Position numbers and translations under genes: made by a program. The notes under the pieces are model-generated. The model was not told the DNA's origin and made no database searches. It worked only from the letters and a program-made list of their open reading frames with translations. Below, piece by piece: positions 1-7,966 of a stretch of DNA of 64,000 nt. Origin of the DNA: Acidobacteriota bacterium (lineage in GTDB: Bacteria; Acidobacteriota; Terriglobia; Terriglobales; Acidobacteriaceae); NCBI GenBank assembly GCA_018268855.1, contig JAFDVR010000008.1, positions 124,001 to 188,000 of the forward strand, written 5' to 3'. Every line of letters begins with the position of its first letter. The first letter of the stretch is position 1.

Positions 1-165
1 CTCGCCGCGAGGTGGCGGCAGCGCTTCTGGATGCCGACCTGCAGAATGCTGCGCACTTGCACCAGGCGCTTTCTTAGATTGGGCCGCAACCGGCACACAC
101 GTCAGCACGAGCAGCATGATTGCTGTTCCAGTGGCTTTCCAATCGGGATGGAGACGGGTGTACAT
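1..165 (-). CDS. exported protein of unknown function, N-terminal part only
   Basis: On the minus strand an ATG at 165 opens a frame that stays open for 55 codons to the window edge. It begins MYTRLHPDWK, followed by a hydrophobic stretch (IMLLVLTCVPVAA, residues 16-28) and AQS, which resembles a signal-peptidase I site. The mature part seen so far is rich in Lys, Ala, His and Pro. The start lies 4 nt after the stop of the Omp85 gene, so the two are almost certainly co-transcribed and probably translationally coupled. Genes beside bamA often encode periplasmic chaperones or proline isomerases, but too little is visible here to name it. Confidence 0.6.
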   Translation of the reverse strand, partial: MYTRLHPDWKATGTAIMLLVLTCVPVAAQSKKAPGASAQHSAGRHPEALPPPRGE

Positions 166-169
166 GCGT

Positions 170-3100
170 TTAGAAGCTCTGTCCAATGGAGAAGAAAAAC
201 TGGAATTTACTCGCATGACCGACCTGATGGTTCGGTTGCGGCTTGGTGTAATCGTCAATGATGGGATACACCGGCGGATTCAGGTTGTAAGCAAAGTCAA
301 GACGGATTGGACCTACCGGCGTACCATAACGAGCGCCGAGACCAACGGCATGCGAGAAGTATGCAAAGTCACACGTGCCCGTCTGCTGAAACCCGTAGAC
401 GTTGTAGCAGGTCGATTTGTTCGGTTGGCTAAACCGCCCGAACGACGGCCACAAGTCCTTGATATTCAGAAAGACATTCCCCATATCATGGAAGAGAACA
501 AAAGACACACTTGAACCCACCAGCGGCAGTGTCGGAGGAGGCAGACGAAGTTCCAGCGTATTGATGAAGACGGCGCTTCCACCCACCGGGAATCCTGTCG
601 TCAGATCGCGCGGACCGGCAGAATTGAGAGAAAAGCCGCGATGCGAAGTTCCACCACCGGCATACAGTCGCTCTGGCAGCGGTACTGGCTGGCAGCTTGC
701 ATTCGTTGTCAGAAGGATGCCGAGACAGCTTGGCGTGCCGACGTTCGGATTTGTTCCTGAAGCATTCTCAAAACCGAAACGTGTGTTGCGCGCAAAGGTG
801 TATTTCCGCTTGGTTCCCCAGGTGTAATACGTCGCGTAGGCAATATCGGTACGCGTGAAATTTGTCTGCGATCCGAAGGCGCTGTTGGACAAAAACTCCT
901 GCACAGAAAGATAGCGTCCACGCTGCGCATCCAGTGGTGAGGGCGAGCGTGTGTCGTGGAACCATGTAACACCGGGGCCACCTACGCGCACCGGCTGCGA
1001 TAGCAAGGGAATCAGGTTCGCCGTTACCTGAAGACTGTTTTGATCGACGCTCACGCGACGGTAGGTAAAGTCATAAATAAAGGTGTCCGCACGCGGGACC
1101 TTTTGCGTGATACGGAAGAGCCCTTGCAGGGTGGATGCCTTGAACGTGGAGATGTTCTGCACGTTGGAATATCCGCCACTCACCAGTCCTGTCAGATTGT
1201 CGTTGTTAAATAAACGCGGAAGGTTATACGACAACGTCGCCACCCGCTCCAGCAAGCCATAGGTCGTATGCAGCGTAAGCGACCGGTCCGATCCACGCAG
1301 ATTGATGCGCGTCACATCCAGCGAAACGCGGAAAGATGCACCTGCCTTTCCACCCGGCGTACAGGACGTAGCTCCAATGGAAGCCTGCGCACGACAGTTA
1401 GTCTGCGGCTGGCCTGTCTGCGCCTCAAAACCAGCACCATACGTAACATCCCACCGCTTTGCTTCGGTCAATTGCACCAATACATTTTTGCGATCGGCGA
1501 GCCCTTCGGGATTTTGCACCGCAACATTTGCCTGATTGAAAATTGCCAGATCGTACAACTTGCGCTGTGTTTCGACGAGCGCGCTCTGGTCCAGCGGGTC
1601 ACCGGGCTTAAGTTGAAGCTGACGGTTAATCAGCGCAGGTTTCGTTCTCTCTGCGCCGGAGACCAACACTTTATGGACGAACACCTGCTCGCCTTCCACG
1701 ACCTGAAAGGCAATATCGGTGAGGCTCGGATCGGCGTCCTCCACCTTTTGCCGCACCTCAACCTTGGCCTGATCGAAGCCGTTGGAAAGGTAGTACTGCA
1801 GAATGGCATCGCGATCGGCGGAGACGGTATTCAGGGAGAACGGCTGGCCTCCAATCACGTTCATCATGCCGCGCACTTCTGATTCGCGCTGCGCATCGAC
1901 ACCGGCAATGGTTACTTTGCCGAACTTCTGCTGTTCGCCTTCGATGATGTTCACCTTTACGCGAATCTGTGCCAGCTTACCTTTGTCCTCTGCCCGTTCG
2001 ATTTTGGTTTCTACTTTGACATGTGTGAATCCGTTCGCGTGATACAGCGACGTAATGGAATCCACATCGTTCTGCAACAGCGCCTGCGAGTAGCGCCCGT
2101 TACGCACAAAGGGGTCGGCTTTTACCACCTGCATGCGCTCGCGCATCGTGTCCAGATCGAAGTATTTATTGCCGGTCACATCCACGCTCACCACGCGGTA
2201 CTTTTGCCCCGGCGTGCACTGGAACACGACTGTCTGCTGCGGCGTTCCCACCCCTTCAATATGCGGGTCGACCTGCGCATCGAAGTATCCCTGCCTCTGC
2301 AGGAACTCACGAATATTATGTGCACCTTCATTCAGCAGATCGTTATCGACAGTGCTTTCTTCATAGATCGGCAGCAGTTTCTTCTGGCGCGACTTCGATA
2401 CCTTGGCACCCTGGATCACCACCTTTACCACCGGGCCCTGCTCAGCGTTGAAGCGGTAGTCAAGCTGCTTGCGCGGTGGGGCATACTCCTGCTTCTCCAG
2501 TGCGACCTTCGCCTCCAGACGATCTTTCTTTTGATAATGCTGGCGCAGACGCGTAAGCGCGTTGCTGGTAGTATCGCGCGTTACTTTCTTGCCTTGTTTC
2601 AGCTTGCCCGTCTTGCGAAACTCCTCCACCGTCATTCCCGGATCTTTGCCATCCAGTGCTACGTTTCCGATACGGGCCTGAACGCCCTGCACTACGGTGT
2701 ACGTGATATTGACCAGCTTGTTCTCTTCATCGCGAGTGATTGCCGACGTTACAGTCGAATCGTAATAACCGTTCTGCGCAAGCGCCTGCTTGATATTCGT
2801 GGCGCCGGTCTCCACCTGTGACGGGGTGTACCGTGTGCCCGGCTGAAGCTGCGTGGAATACTCCACGATGGATAGCAATCGAGTCGGCCTTACACCTTCT
2901 ACCAGCACCCGTCCAATGAAATAGCGCGGTGTGCCACGGAAGATGATCGTTACTGCGCGCTGATTGCCCATGCCACTCGCCACGCCGCGCACATCAATAT
3001 CGCGATACAACCCGGTGGCGTAAAGACGGCGCACCGTGGCCCGCAATCCAGCAGGATCAAGAAGCTGCCCACTCTGCACCTGGAACTCCTTGCGAATGGC

Positions 3101-3475
3101 ATCTTCCTGATCGAAATCCACGCCTTCAAACTCCACCTTGTCGATGCGTACGCCGCGGTACTTCCATAGGGTGCTTGGCACGGCCACTGCGGCCGCTTTT
3201 TCGGCGTCGGCCTGAGAGGTATCTCCAGAAACAGCTGCACCGGTCGGCCCACCATCTGGATGAGGTGAGGCCGTGGTCTGTCCAGGAATAGCGCTCTTCC
3301 CCGCCTGATTGCCTGAAGGTGCAGCGGAAGCGGCAGCCCCCGTGGATGCTGCCTGCGCGCACAAATAAGGGCCTGCCGCAAGGACGGCCAGCAGCGCCAC
3401 CACAGGCATCCAAAGCCCGTTCGCGCGGTCACTTATCCATTTGAAGGCCCGCAAGCTGCCCATTCCTTTCAACAT
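170..3475 (-). CDS. bamA: Omp85-family outer membrane assembly factor (BamA-like) with seven POTRA-like repeats
   Basis: About 1100 residues, against roughly 800 for E. coli BamA. From the N-terminus: a signal sequence ending near LCAQA, an Ala/Pro/Gly-rich linker, seven successive POTRA-like units, and a C-terminal 16-strand Omp85 barrel that ends in the aromatic residue Phe (SIGQSF). The POTRA-like units begin near RIDKVEFEG, FIGRVLVEG, RIGNVALDG, VVKVVIQGA, VVSVDVTGN, FGKVTIAGV and VHKVLVSGA. The protein should fold and insert beta-barrel proteins into the outer membrane. The frame is open to a TTG at 3538, but the ATG at 3475 gives a normal signal peptide and is preferred. TamA-like or other Omp85 roles cannot be excluded, though the repeat number and core position favour BamA. 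Confidence 0.88.
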   Translation of the reverse strand: MLKGMGSLRAFKWISDRANGLWMPVVALLAVLAAGPYLCAQAASTGAAASAAPSGNQAGKSAIPGQTTASPHPDGGPTGAAVSGDTSQADAEKAAAVAVPSTLWKYRGVRIDKVEFEGVDFDQEDAIRKEFQVQSGQLLDPAGLRATVRRLYATGLYRDIDVRGVASGMGNQRAVTIIFRGTPRYFIGRVLVEGVRPTRLLSIVEYSTQLQPGTRYTPSQVETGATNIKQALAQNGYYDSTVTSAITRDEENKLVNITYTVVQGVQARIGNVALDGKDPGMTVEEFRKTGKLKQGKKVTRDTTSNALTRLRQHYQKKDRLEAKVALEKQEYAPPRKQLDYRFNAEQGPVVKVVIQGAKVSKSRQKKLLPIYEESTVDNDLLNEGAHNIREFLQRQGYFDAQVDPHIEGVGTPQQTVVFQCTPGQKYRVVSVDVTGNKYFDLDTMRERMQVVKADPFVRNGRYSQALLQNDVDSITSLYHANGFTHVKVETKIERAEDKGKLAQIRVKVNIIEGEQQKFGKVTIAGVDAQRESEVRGMMNVIGGQPFSLNTVSADRDAILQYYLSNGFDQAKVEVRQKVEDADPSLTDIAFQVVEGEQVFVHKVLVSGAERTKPALINRQLQLKPGDPLDQSALVETQRKLYDLAIFNQANVAVQNPEGLADRKNVLVQLTEAKRWDVTYGAGFEAQTGQPQTNCRAQASIGATSCTPGGKAGASFRVSLDVTRINLRGSDRSLTLHTTYGLLERVATLSYNLPRLFNNDNLTGLVSGGYSNVQNISTFKASTLQGLFRITQKVPRADTFIYDFTYRRVSVDQNSLQVTANLIPLLSQPVRVGGPGVTWFHDTRSPSPLDAQRGRYLSVQEFLSNSAFGSQTNFTRTDIAYATYYTWGTKRKYTFARNTRFGFENASGTNPNVGTPSCLGILLTTNASCQPVPLPERLYAGGGTSHRGFSLNSAGPRDLTTGFPVGGSAVFINTLELRLPPPTLPLVGSSVSFVLFHDMGNVFLNIKDLWPSFGRFSQPNKSTCYNVYGFQQTGTCDFAYFSHAVGLGARYGTPVGPIRLDFAYNLNPPVYPIIDDYTKPQPNHQVGHASKFQFFFSIGQSF

Positions 3476-3618
3476 CTTCACCGTTGCAGGCCTGCATTCG
3501 TGCCGCTTTGACCGCAACCGGAGTTCCTTCCTAAGCAACTGATAGAGCGTCAGATGCTAACTTTCGCCAGAGGGTTCGCCATGAGATATCCGGGCACCCT
3601 CTACGCAAGCACCCTCTC

Positions 3619-3624
3619 TACAAT
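3619..3624 (+). promoter_or_regulatory. possible -10 element TACAAT of the ThiF-like gene
   Basis: TACAAT lies 8 nt before an in-frame ATG at 3633 and directly before the ATG at 3627. No Shine-Dalgarno sequence precedes either ATG. If this is the -10 box, transcription would start at or very near the start codon, giving a leaderless mRNA. No convincing -35 box is seen. Just upstream, GCACCCTCTAC is nearly duplicated in tandem (3593-3620). Confidence 0.35.
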
Positions 3625-3626
3625 AG

Positions 3627-4688
3627 ATGGGAATGTCTTCCACGCCTCAAAGTGCGTTCTCCATCTCCCCCGCCGAGCGATACTCCCGCCAAACCTTATT
3701 TGGTCCCATTGGCAAAGAGGGCCAGCAGAAGCTCGCCACTGCGCACATCGCCATTGTGGGCTGCGGGGCAACCGGCGCAGCGCTCGCTGGCCTGCTTGCA
3801 CGCGCTGGCGTTGGGACGCTTACGATCATCGATCGCGATTATGTAGAACCTTCCAATCTTCAGCGGCAGGTACTCTTCAATGAAGCCGACGCTGCTGCCT
3901 GTCTCCCAAAAGCAGAAGCGGCCAAACAGCACATCGCGCGATTTAACAGCGACATCGCCGTGCACGCGCATATCGCTGACCTTACCCCGGCTAACATCCC
4001 TGAACTGTTGAACGGTCCGCAACTCATTCTCGACGCCACCGACAATTTCGAGACACGCTACCTGCTTAACGACTTCGCAGTCGCGAACCATCTTCCATGG
4101 ATTTACACGGCTGCGATCGGCTCGTACGCAGCGACCATGAATATTCTGCCTTCGGGCGAGCACCGCACTGCGTGTCTTGCCTGTATCTTTCCCGCAGCAC
4201 CCAGCGGGACCGTCGAGACCTGCGACACAGCCGGCATTCTCAATACAGCAGTCAACTTCGCTGCCTCCATCGCTGCCACCGAAGCGATCAAGTTTGCTGC
4301 CGGTGACCTCGCTTCCATGCGACGCACCCTTTTATCAAACGATCTATGGACCGGAGAACGCTCAGAGATTCGTACAGGTAAACCATGGCCTGACTGCATC
4401 ACCTGCGGTCAGCGCAATTTCCCGCACTTGCGTGGCGAAGGGCGTCCACACATTACCCTTTGTGGACGCAACTCTGTTCAAATCCATGAGCATCATCGTC
4501 CGGTAGACTTTAGTGAACTCGAAGCTCGTCTGGTTACGCACGGCACAGTGCGCCGCAATGAAATGCTTCTGCGTTTTGAACGCGCACCTTTCACCATGAC
4601 GGTCTTTGCAGATGGTCGCGCCCTGATTCAAGGGACTACGGATGTCTCCGCTGCACGCACCTTCTATGCGCGTTTTATTGGCTCATAA
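3627..4688 (+). CDS. ThiF/MoeB/HesA-family adenylyltransferase
   Basis: 353 residues of the E1-like family that adenylates the C-terminus of a sulfur-carrier protein (ThiS or MoaD type). Visible are the nucleotide-binding loop GCGATG (45-50), SNLQRQ (76-81), the DATDNFETR motif (136-144), a candidate catalytic Cys199 in CDTAG, and two CxxC pairs (183-186 and 257-260) that should bind zinc. The first CxxC is further from the second than is usual, but the pattern fits. About 90 residues follow the second CxxC and have no rhodanese signature. No carrier-protein gene lies next to it, so thiamine, molybdopterin or another sulfur-transfer role cannot be decided. It is divergent from bamA. The ATG at 3633 is an alternative start. 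Confidence 0.85.
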   Translation: MGMSSTPQSAFSISPAERYSRQTLFGPIGKEGQQKLATAHIAIVGCGATGAALAGLLARAGVGTLTIIDRDYVEPSNLQRQVLFNEADAAACLPKAEAAKQHIARFNSDIAVHAHIADLTPANIPELLNGPQLILDATDNFETRYLLNDFAVANHLPWIYTAAIGSYAATMNILPSGEHRTACLACIFPAAPSGTVETCDTAGILNTAVNFAASIAATEAIKFAAGDLASMRRTLLSNDLWTGERSEIRTGKPWPDCITCGQRNFPHLRGEGRPHITLCGRNSVQIHEHHRPVDFSELEARLVTHGTVRRNEMLLRFERAPFTMTVFADGRALIQGTTDVSAARTFYARFIGS

Positions 4689-4890
4689 TTTGCAATTTTG
4701 AGGCAATCTCCTGCGGATTGTGCGCCTTATACAACTGCAATGCTTTTTTCTGCCTCTAAAAACATGGGCGAGATTGTTCGCTCGGGCCACTTCGACAAAC
4801 CCTGATATGGTTAACGCCACGCATGGGGCTTTGCTCGACCAACAGAATCTATTCCCGGTTAAATCTGGGGACACTGGAACTGGAAAGCGC

Positions 4891-5541
4891 ATGCAGGTGC
4901 AAACGTACGGAATGACAACACAAAACGGCACGCCAGGCCTCTTCAAGCGGAATCCGCCGATCGCGGGGGAAGCAGACGCAATCGAACGCGCCAAAAATGG
5001 TGACGCAGACGCTTTCTCCAAGCTTTATGCCTTACATAAACGGCGCGTATATACCCTTTGTCTGCGCATGCTCGGCAACGTCTCCGAAGCCGAGGACATG
5101 ACGCAGGAAGCCTTCCTTCATCTCTACCGCAAGCTCGGCAGCTTCCGCGGCGAAAGCGCTTTTTCCACCTGGCTCCACCGCCTCACGGTGAATCTGGTGC
5201 TCATGCACCTGCGCAAAAAGGGCCTGCAGCTTGTATCGCTTGAGGAGACGATCAACCCTTCTGAGGAAGATGCTCCGAAGCGCGACTTCGGCAGCCGCGA
5301 TCCGCATCTCGCCGGCTCCGTCGATCGTGTTGCTCTGGAACGGGCTGTCGCCACGTTGCCTCCTGGATACCGCCTCGTATTTGTGCTGCACGATGTGGAA
5401 GGTTTCGAACACAATGAAATTGCAGACATGCTGGAGTGCTCCACCGGCAACAGCAAGTCGCAGTTGCACAAGGCCCGTCTTAAGCTGCGCGAAATCCTGC
5501 GCCAGAACGAGGCTGTGGCAAAGATGGAGGCGGCACGATGA
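4891..5541 (+). CDS. RNA polymerase sigma-70 family factor, ECF/RpoE-like
   Basis: 216 residues with the two ECF domains. Region 2 contains [20 protein letters not shown] and a [12 protein letters not shown] block, with the promoter-melting stretch [12 protein letters not shown]. Region 4 contains [21 protein letters not shown] followed by the helix-turn-helix [25 protein letters not shown]. The frame is open further upstream, but the sequence before MQVQTYG does not look like protein and 4891 is preceded by GGAA. An ATG at 4912 is an alternative. The stop overlaps the next start as ATGA, implying coupled translation with a small partner. Both sit in front of a strong hairpin at 5845-5900. 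Confidence 0.85.
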   Translation: MQVQTYGMTTQNGTPGLFKRNPPIAGEADAIERAKNGDADAFSKLYALHKRRVYTLCLRMLGNVSEAEDMTQEAFLHLYRKLGSFRGESAFSTWLHRLTVNLVLMHLRKKGLQLVSLEETINPSEEDAPKRDFGSRDPHLAGSVDRVALERAVATLPPGYRLVFVLHDVEGFEHNEIADMLECSTGNSKSQLHKARLKLREILRQNEAVAKMEAAR

Positions 5542-5834
5542 CTGAGCAGAATAATCCTGCCTCAACTCAACCGGACGAGTTGACGGTTGACCAATTTCTC
5601 GAGCAGTTGCCGGAACTCTTCGCCAAATCCAGCGGCGAACGCATCTCCGAAAACCCGCAGTATGCGGAGTTGCTGCGGGCCAACCCCACAGCGGCCGAAT
5701 TAGTGCGTGATTTGGAATACATTGCCGAGCAGGCCCGCATGCTCTTACAGCCCGAGAACGAAATCGAACCTTCCGATGCTGTCTGGAGCAAAATTCAAAG
5801 TTCTCTGGGTAACGACGACAAAAAGGCAAACTGA
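5538..5834 (+). CDS. small acidic protein coupled to the sigma factor, possible regulator
   Basis: 98 residues, overlapping the sigma gene by 4 nt. It is acidic and soluble, with a predicted helical middle ([15 protein letters not shown] and [17 protein letters not shown]). There is no zinc-finger HxxxCxxC motif and no membrane segment, so it is not a standard ZAS or membrane-anchored anti-sigma factor. The coupling to the sigma gene suggests it binds or controls that factor, but this is an inference from position only. I do not recognise the family. Confidence 0.7.
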   Translation: MTEQNNPASTQPDELTVDQFLEQLPELFAKSSGERISENPQYAELLRANPTAAELVRDLEYIAEQARMLLQPENEIEPSDAVWSKIQSSLGNDDKKAN

Positions 5835-5844
5835 CCAGAATCTT

Positions 5845-5910
5845 AAGTCCCGGTTTCCGGTCTTAGCAGGAAAATCAGCCAGGACCAAAAACCGGGACTT
5901 TTGTTGTTTT
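5845..5910 (+). terminator. intrinsic terminator-like hairpin after the sigma operon
   Basis: The arms AAGTCCCGGTTT (5845-5856) and AAACCGGGACTT (5889-5900) are perfect 12-nt complements. The intervening 32 nt can extend the stem with GGTC and AGGACC. A T-rich run (TTGTTGTTTTG) follows at once. It separates the sigma operon from the aroK leader transcript. Confidence 0.75.
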
Positions 5911-5911
5911 G

Positions 5912-5940
5912 TTGCAACTTTTCTGCCCAAACGGTACTCT
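5912..5940 (+). promoter_or_regulatory. candidate weak promoter for the aroK leader transcript
   Basis: TTGCAA (5912-5917) and TACTCT (5935-5940) are separated by 17 nt and partly match the -35 and -10 consensus. A start about 7-10 nt downstream would fall at or next to the ATG at 5950, which has no Shine-Dalgarno sequence. The leader peptide may therefore be translated from a leaderless transcript. Both the promoter and the leaderless start are inferred, and the -10 match is weak. Confidence 0.35.
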
Positions 5941-5949
5941 TTACCCATC

Positions 5950-6045
5950 ATGAACGTGCGCAGATTTCAGGCCGCCTGCTTTACCTACCGCTACTGGTTT
6001 CCAGTAGCGGCTCTGGCACCTTGCGCACGAAAGGACTTCGGCTAA
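5950..6045 (+). CDS. aromatic-rich leader peptide upstream of shikimate kinase
   Basis: A 31-codon ORF from ATG to TAA. Seven of 31 residues are aromatic, and five of these fall in or just before the first hairpin as Phe11-Thr-Tyr-Arg-Tyr-Trp-Phe17 (codons 5980-6000). The Tyr, Trp and second Phe codons lie in the 5' arm and loop of a perfect 10-bp hairpin (5988-6010). Peptides of this size and bias, followed by mutually exclusive hairpins and a terminator, are the hallmark of amino-acid operon attenuators such as trpL and pheL. The next gene makes shikimate 3-phosphate, a precursor of Phe, Tyr and Trp, so the codon bias matches the pathway. There is no clear ribosome-binding site. Confidence 0.7.
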   Translation: MNVRRFQAACFTYRYWFPVAALAPCARKDFG

Positions 6046-6108
6046 CACCAGAATCCTTTCCAAATTCAGCAAGTTCCCGAGCCGCGATTCCACGAATCGC
6101 GGCTTTTT
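5988..6108 (+). promoter_or_regulatory. transcription attenuator of aroK with alternative hairpins
   Basis: Four segments can be seen. Segment 1 (5988-5997, CCGCTACTGG) pairs perfectly with segment 2 (6001-6010). Segment 3 (6080-6089, AGCCGCGATT) pairs perfectly with segment 4 (6095-6104) to form the terminator. Segment 2 extended (GCGGCTC, 6007-6013) pairs perfectly with GAGCCGC (6079-6085), and the pairing extends on both sides past single mismatches (6003-6005 with 6087-6089, and 6015-6016 with 6076-6077). The 2:3 pairing excludes both the 1:2 and 3:4 hairpins. A ribosome stalled on the Tyr/Trp/Phe codons in segment 1 would free segment 2 and prevent termination. Confidence 0.7.
6080..6108 (+). 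terminator. intrinsic terminator in the aroK leader
   Basis: A 10-bp perfect stem (6080-6089 with 6095-6104), loop CCACG, followed by five T residues (6104-6108) and then CATTTTC. It lies between the leader peptide stop (6045) and the aroK Shine-Dalgarno site (6120-6126), where the terminator of an attenuator is expected. No upstream gene needs it, since the sigma operon already has its own hairpin 200 nt earlier. Confidence 0.8.
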
Positions 6109-6134
6109 CATTTTCAGCCCAAAGGAGAATCCAG

Positions 6135-6731
6135 ATGCTTATCGCAGCTATAACCGAAGCCGCTCTACCATCGAAAGCAGTCATGCCTGTACCCGCACAC
6201 ATCCGGCGCATCATCCTCACCGGCTTTATGGGCGCGGGCAAAAGCACTGTCGGCCGCCGTCTTGCAGCGGAACTCGGCTGGAAATTCCTCGACGTAGACG
6301 CTGCCCTCGAAGAAACCTACAACTGCACCATCGCCAGTCTCTTCGAGCAGCATGGCGAAGAAGGCTTCCGCCGTTTTGAATCCTCTGCCATTGTGCGTGC
6401 TCTCGGCAGTGACCATGTTGTAGTTGCCCTCGGCGGAGGCGCTCCCGAAATTCTGACCAATCGCCTTCTGCTGGAGCAGACGCCCGGCTCGTTCGTCGTT
6501 TTTCTTGATGCTCCTTTTGGCGAACTCTTCGATCGCTGCATGCTGCAACCGGATGCAGCCATTCGTCCCGTACTTGCTAATCCTGAAGCAGCCGCAAAAC
6601 GCTTCGAGCAGCGTCTGCCCTTTTATAAGCGAGTAGCCCGTCTCACGCTCGAAACTTCAGGCCGCACACCGGAACAGACCGTGGAACAATTGCTTTCGGA
6701 GATGCGCGCTTTGCACGCTATAAAACCGTAA
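6135..6731 (+). CDS. aroK: shikimate kinase
   Basis: 198 residues. It phosphorylates shikimate at the 3-hydroxyl with ATP, the fifth step of the shikimate pathway. The Walker A loop GFMGAGKST is at 30-38. The shikimate-binding Asp is in FLDVDAALEE (51-60), Arg80 is in RRFES, the Gly-rich loop LGGGA is at 99-103, and the lid-region Arg144 is in AAIRPVL. The start at 6135 follows the strong site AAAGGAG with a good spacing. The frame is open upstream to 5901, but that part covers the attenuator and is not coding. It heads a run of same-strand genes reaching to 10796. Gluconate kinase is excluded by the LGGGA and lid motifs. Confidence 0.93.
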   Translation: MLIAAITEAALPSKAVMPVPAHIRRIILTGFMGAGKSTVGRRLAAELGWKFLDVDAALEETYNCTIASLFEQHGEEGFRRFESSAIVRALGSDHVVVALGGGAPEILTNRLLLEQTPGSFVVFLDAPFGELFDRCMLQPDAAIRPVLANPEAAAKRFEQRLPFYKRVARLTLETSGRTPEQTVEQLLSEMRALHAIKP

Positions 6732-6782
6732 CCTGCTGTCGCAAACCGGCATCCCACAGCAGAGCACAGGAGGACTATCCCA

Positions 6783-7853
6783 CTGGCACTCCCCGAACGA
6801 ACCTCGGCGCGCATCCGTGAAGTCCGCGGCTATATGGTGTTTGCAGCCGTCCTCGTATTGATGATGTACGTGGGGTGGCACCTGCTGCATGTGCTGGAGA
6901 TTGTCTATGTCTCCGCCCTCTTTGCCGTGGTTTTGTCTCCAGTAGTCGATCACATTCAGCGTCTGCGTATTCGAAACTGGTCGCCTTCCCAGCCGGTTGC
7001 GGTGATTCTGCTGCTGGCCGGCATCTTCGGCGGACTTTTTCTCTTTTTCTACCTCGGTCTACCGCCGGTCATCCGCGATTTCCGCGCATTTGCAGAAGAC
7101 CTGCCGCAAAAGCTTCCTGCCATGGTCGCCCACATCAAACACCTTCCCATGGCCGACAAGCTTGGCCTGGAGAACATGTCAGCACGCGTGCAATCCGGCC
7201 TGGCTGCAACTGCTGGTTACATTGTGAGCAAGTTGCCCCATTGGGCCATGTTCGTTCTGGACATACTGACTGCCATCGTTCTCACTGTTTACTTCATCTT
7301 TGAAGGTGGAGACCTCTACCGCTACTTTCTTTCCATGCTGCGCTCGCCGTTTCGCGAACGGATGGATCGCACATTGCAAGTCGCCGAAGGCCGCGTCTCC
7401 CACTGGCTGATCGGGCAGCTCTCGCTGATGGCGATCCAGGGTGTATACAGCGTTATCACCTTTGGCTTTCTCCATGTGCGGTACTTTGTTCTGCTGGGCA
7501 TTTTGATGGGTCTGACCAACATCATTCCGGTCGCCGGCAATCTCGTCACCATCGTGCTGGTCTTCTGCGTGGCAGCGGCCGACTCATGGACCAAGGCCTT
7601 CCTGGTGCTGGCTGTGTATGGCATCTACACGCAGGTGGAGAATGCCTATCTCACACCGCGCATCATGAAACAGAGTGTGGATCTCATGGGCATTGCCGTT
7701 CTGATTGCCCTGATGGCGGGCAGCGCTCTGGCTGGCATTGTGGGAGCTCTGGTGGCCGTGCCTTCTGCGGCCCTGATTTCTGTGCTGGCTGATGAGTTTC
7801 TGGTGCAGCCAGATCGGCCGGAAGAAAAACGTCCTAAACCGCCTGATTCGTAA
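6783..7853 (+). CDS. AI-2E family transporter (PerM/YdiK type), probable CTG start
   Basis: About 356 residues with some eight hydrophobic segments: two pairs near the N-terminus, a soluble middle (DFRAFAEDLPQKLPAMVAHI), then segments ending in the conserved ALIALMAGSALAGIVGALVAVPSAA block. The family exports small molecules or ions; transport of autoinducer-2 is shown for only a few members. The first ATG in frame is 6834, inside the first membrane segment's approach. A CTG at 6783 lies 8 nt after a perfect AGGAGGA (6768-6774) and adds LALPERTSARIREVRGY, a charged lead that suits the family. It follows aroK by 51 nt. Confidence 0.85.
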   Translation: MALPERTSARIREVRGYMVFAAVLVLMMYVGWHLLHVLEIVYVSALFAVVLSPVVDHIQRLRIRNWSPSQPVAVILLLAGIFGGLFLFFYLGLPPVIRDFRAFAEDLPQKLPAMVAHIKHLPMADKLGLENMSARVQSGLAATAGYIVSKLPHWAMFVLDILTAIVLTVYFIFEGGDLYRYFLSMLRSPFRERMDRTLQVAEGRVSHWLIGQLSLMAIQGVYSVITFGFLHVRYFVLLGILMGLTNIIPVAGNLVTIVLVFCVAAADSWTKAFLVLAVYGIYTQVENAYLTPRIMKQSVDLMGIAVLIALMAGSALAGIVGALVAVPSAALISVLADEFLVQPDRPEEKRPKPPDS

Positions 7854-7966
7854 CAAACGGTAGCCAAATGGCACATTCCACGAGCGATCTGCGCCATTCC
7901 CACGGCATCTTCCCAGTCCGCTCGCTGCTCGCTACCCTTCAACGCGGTATCCTTGAAGAGATGGCC

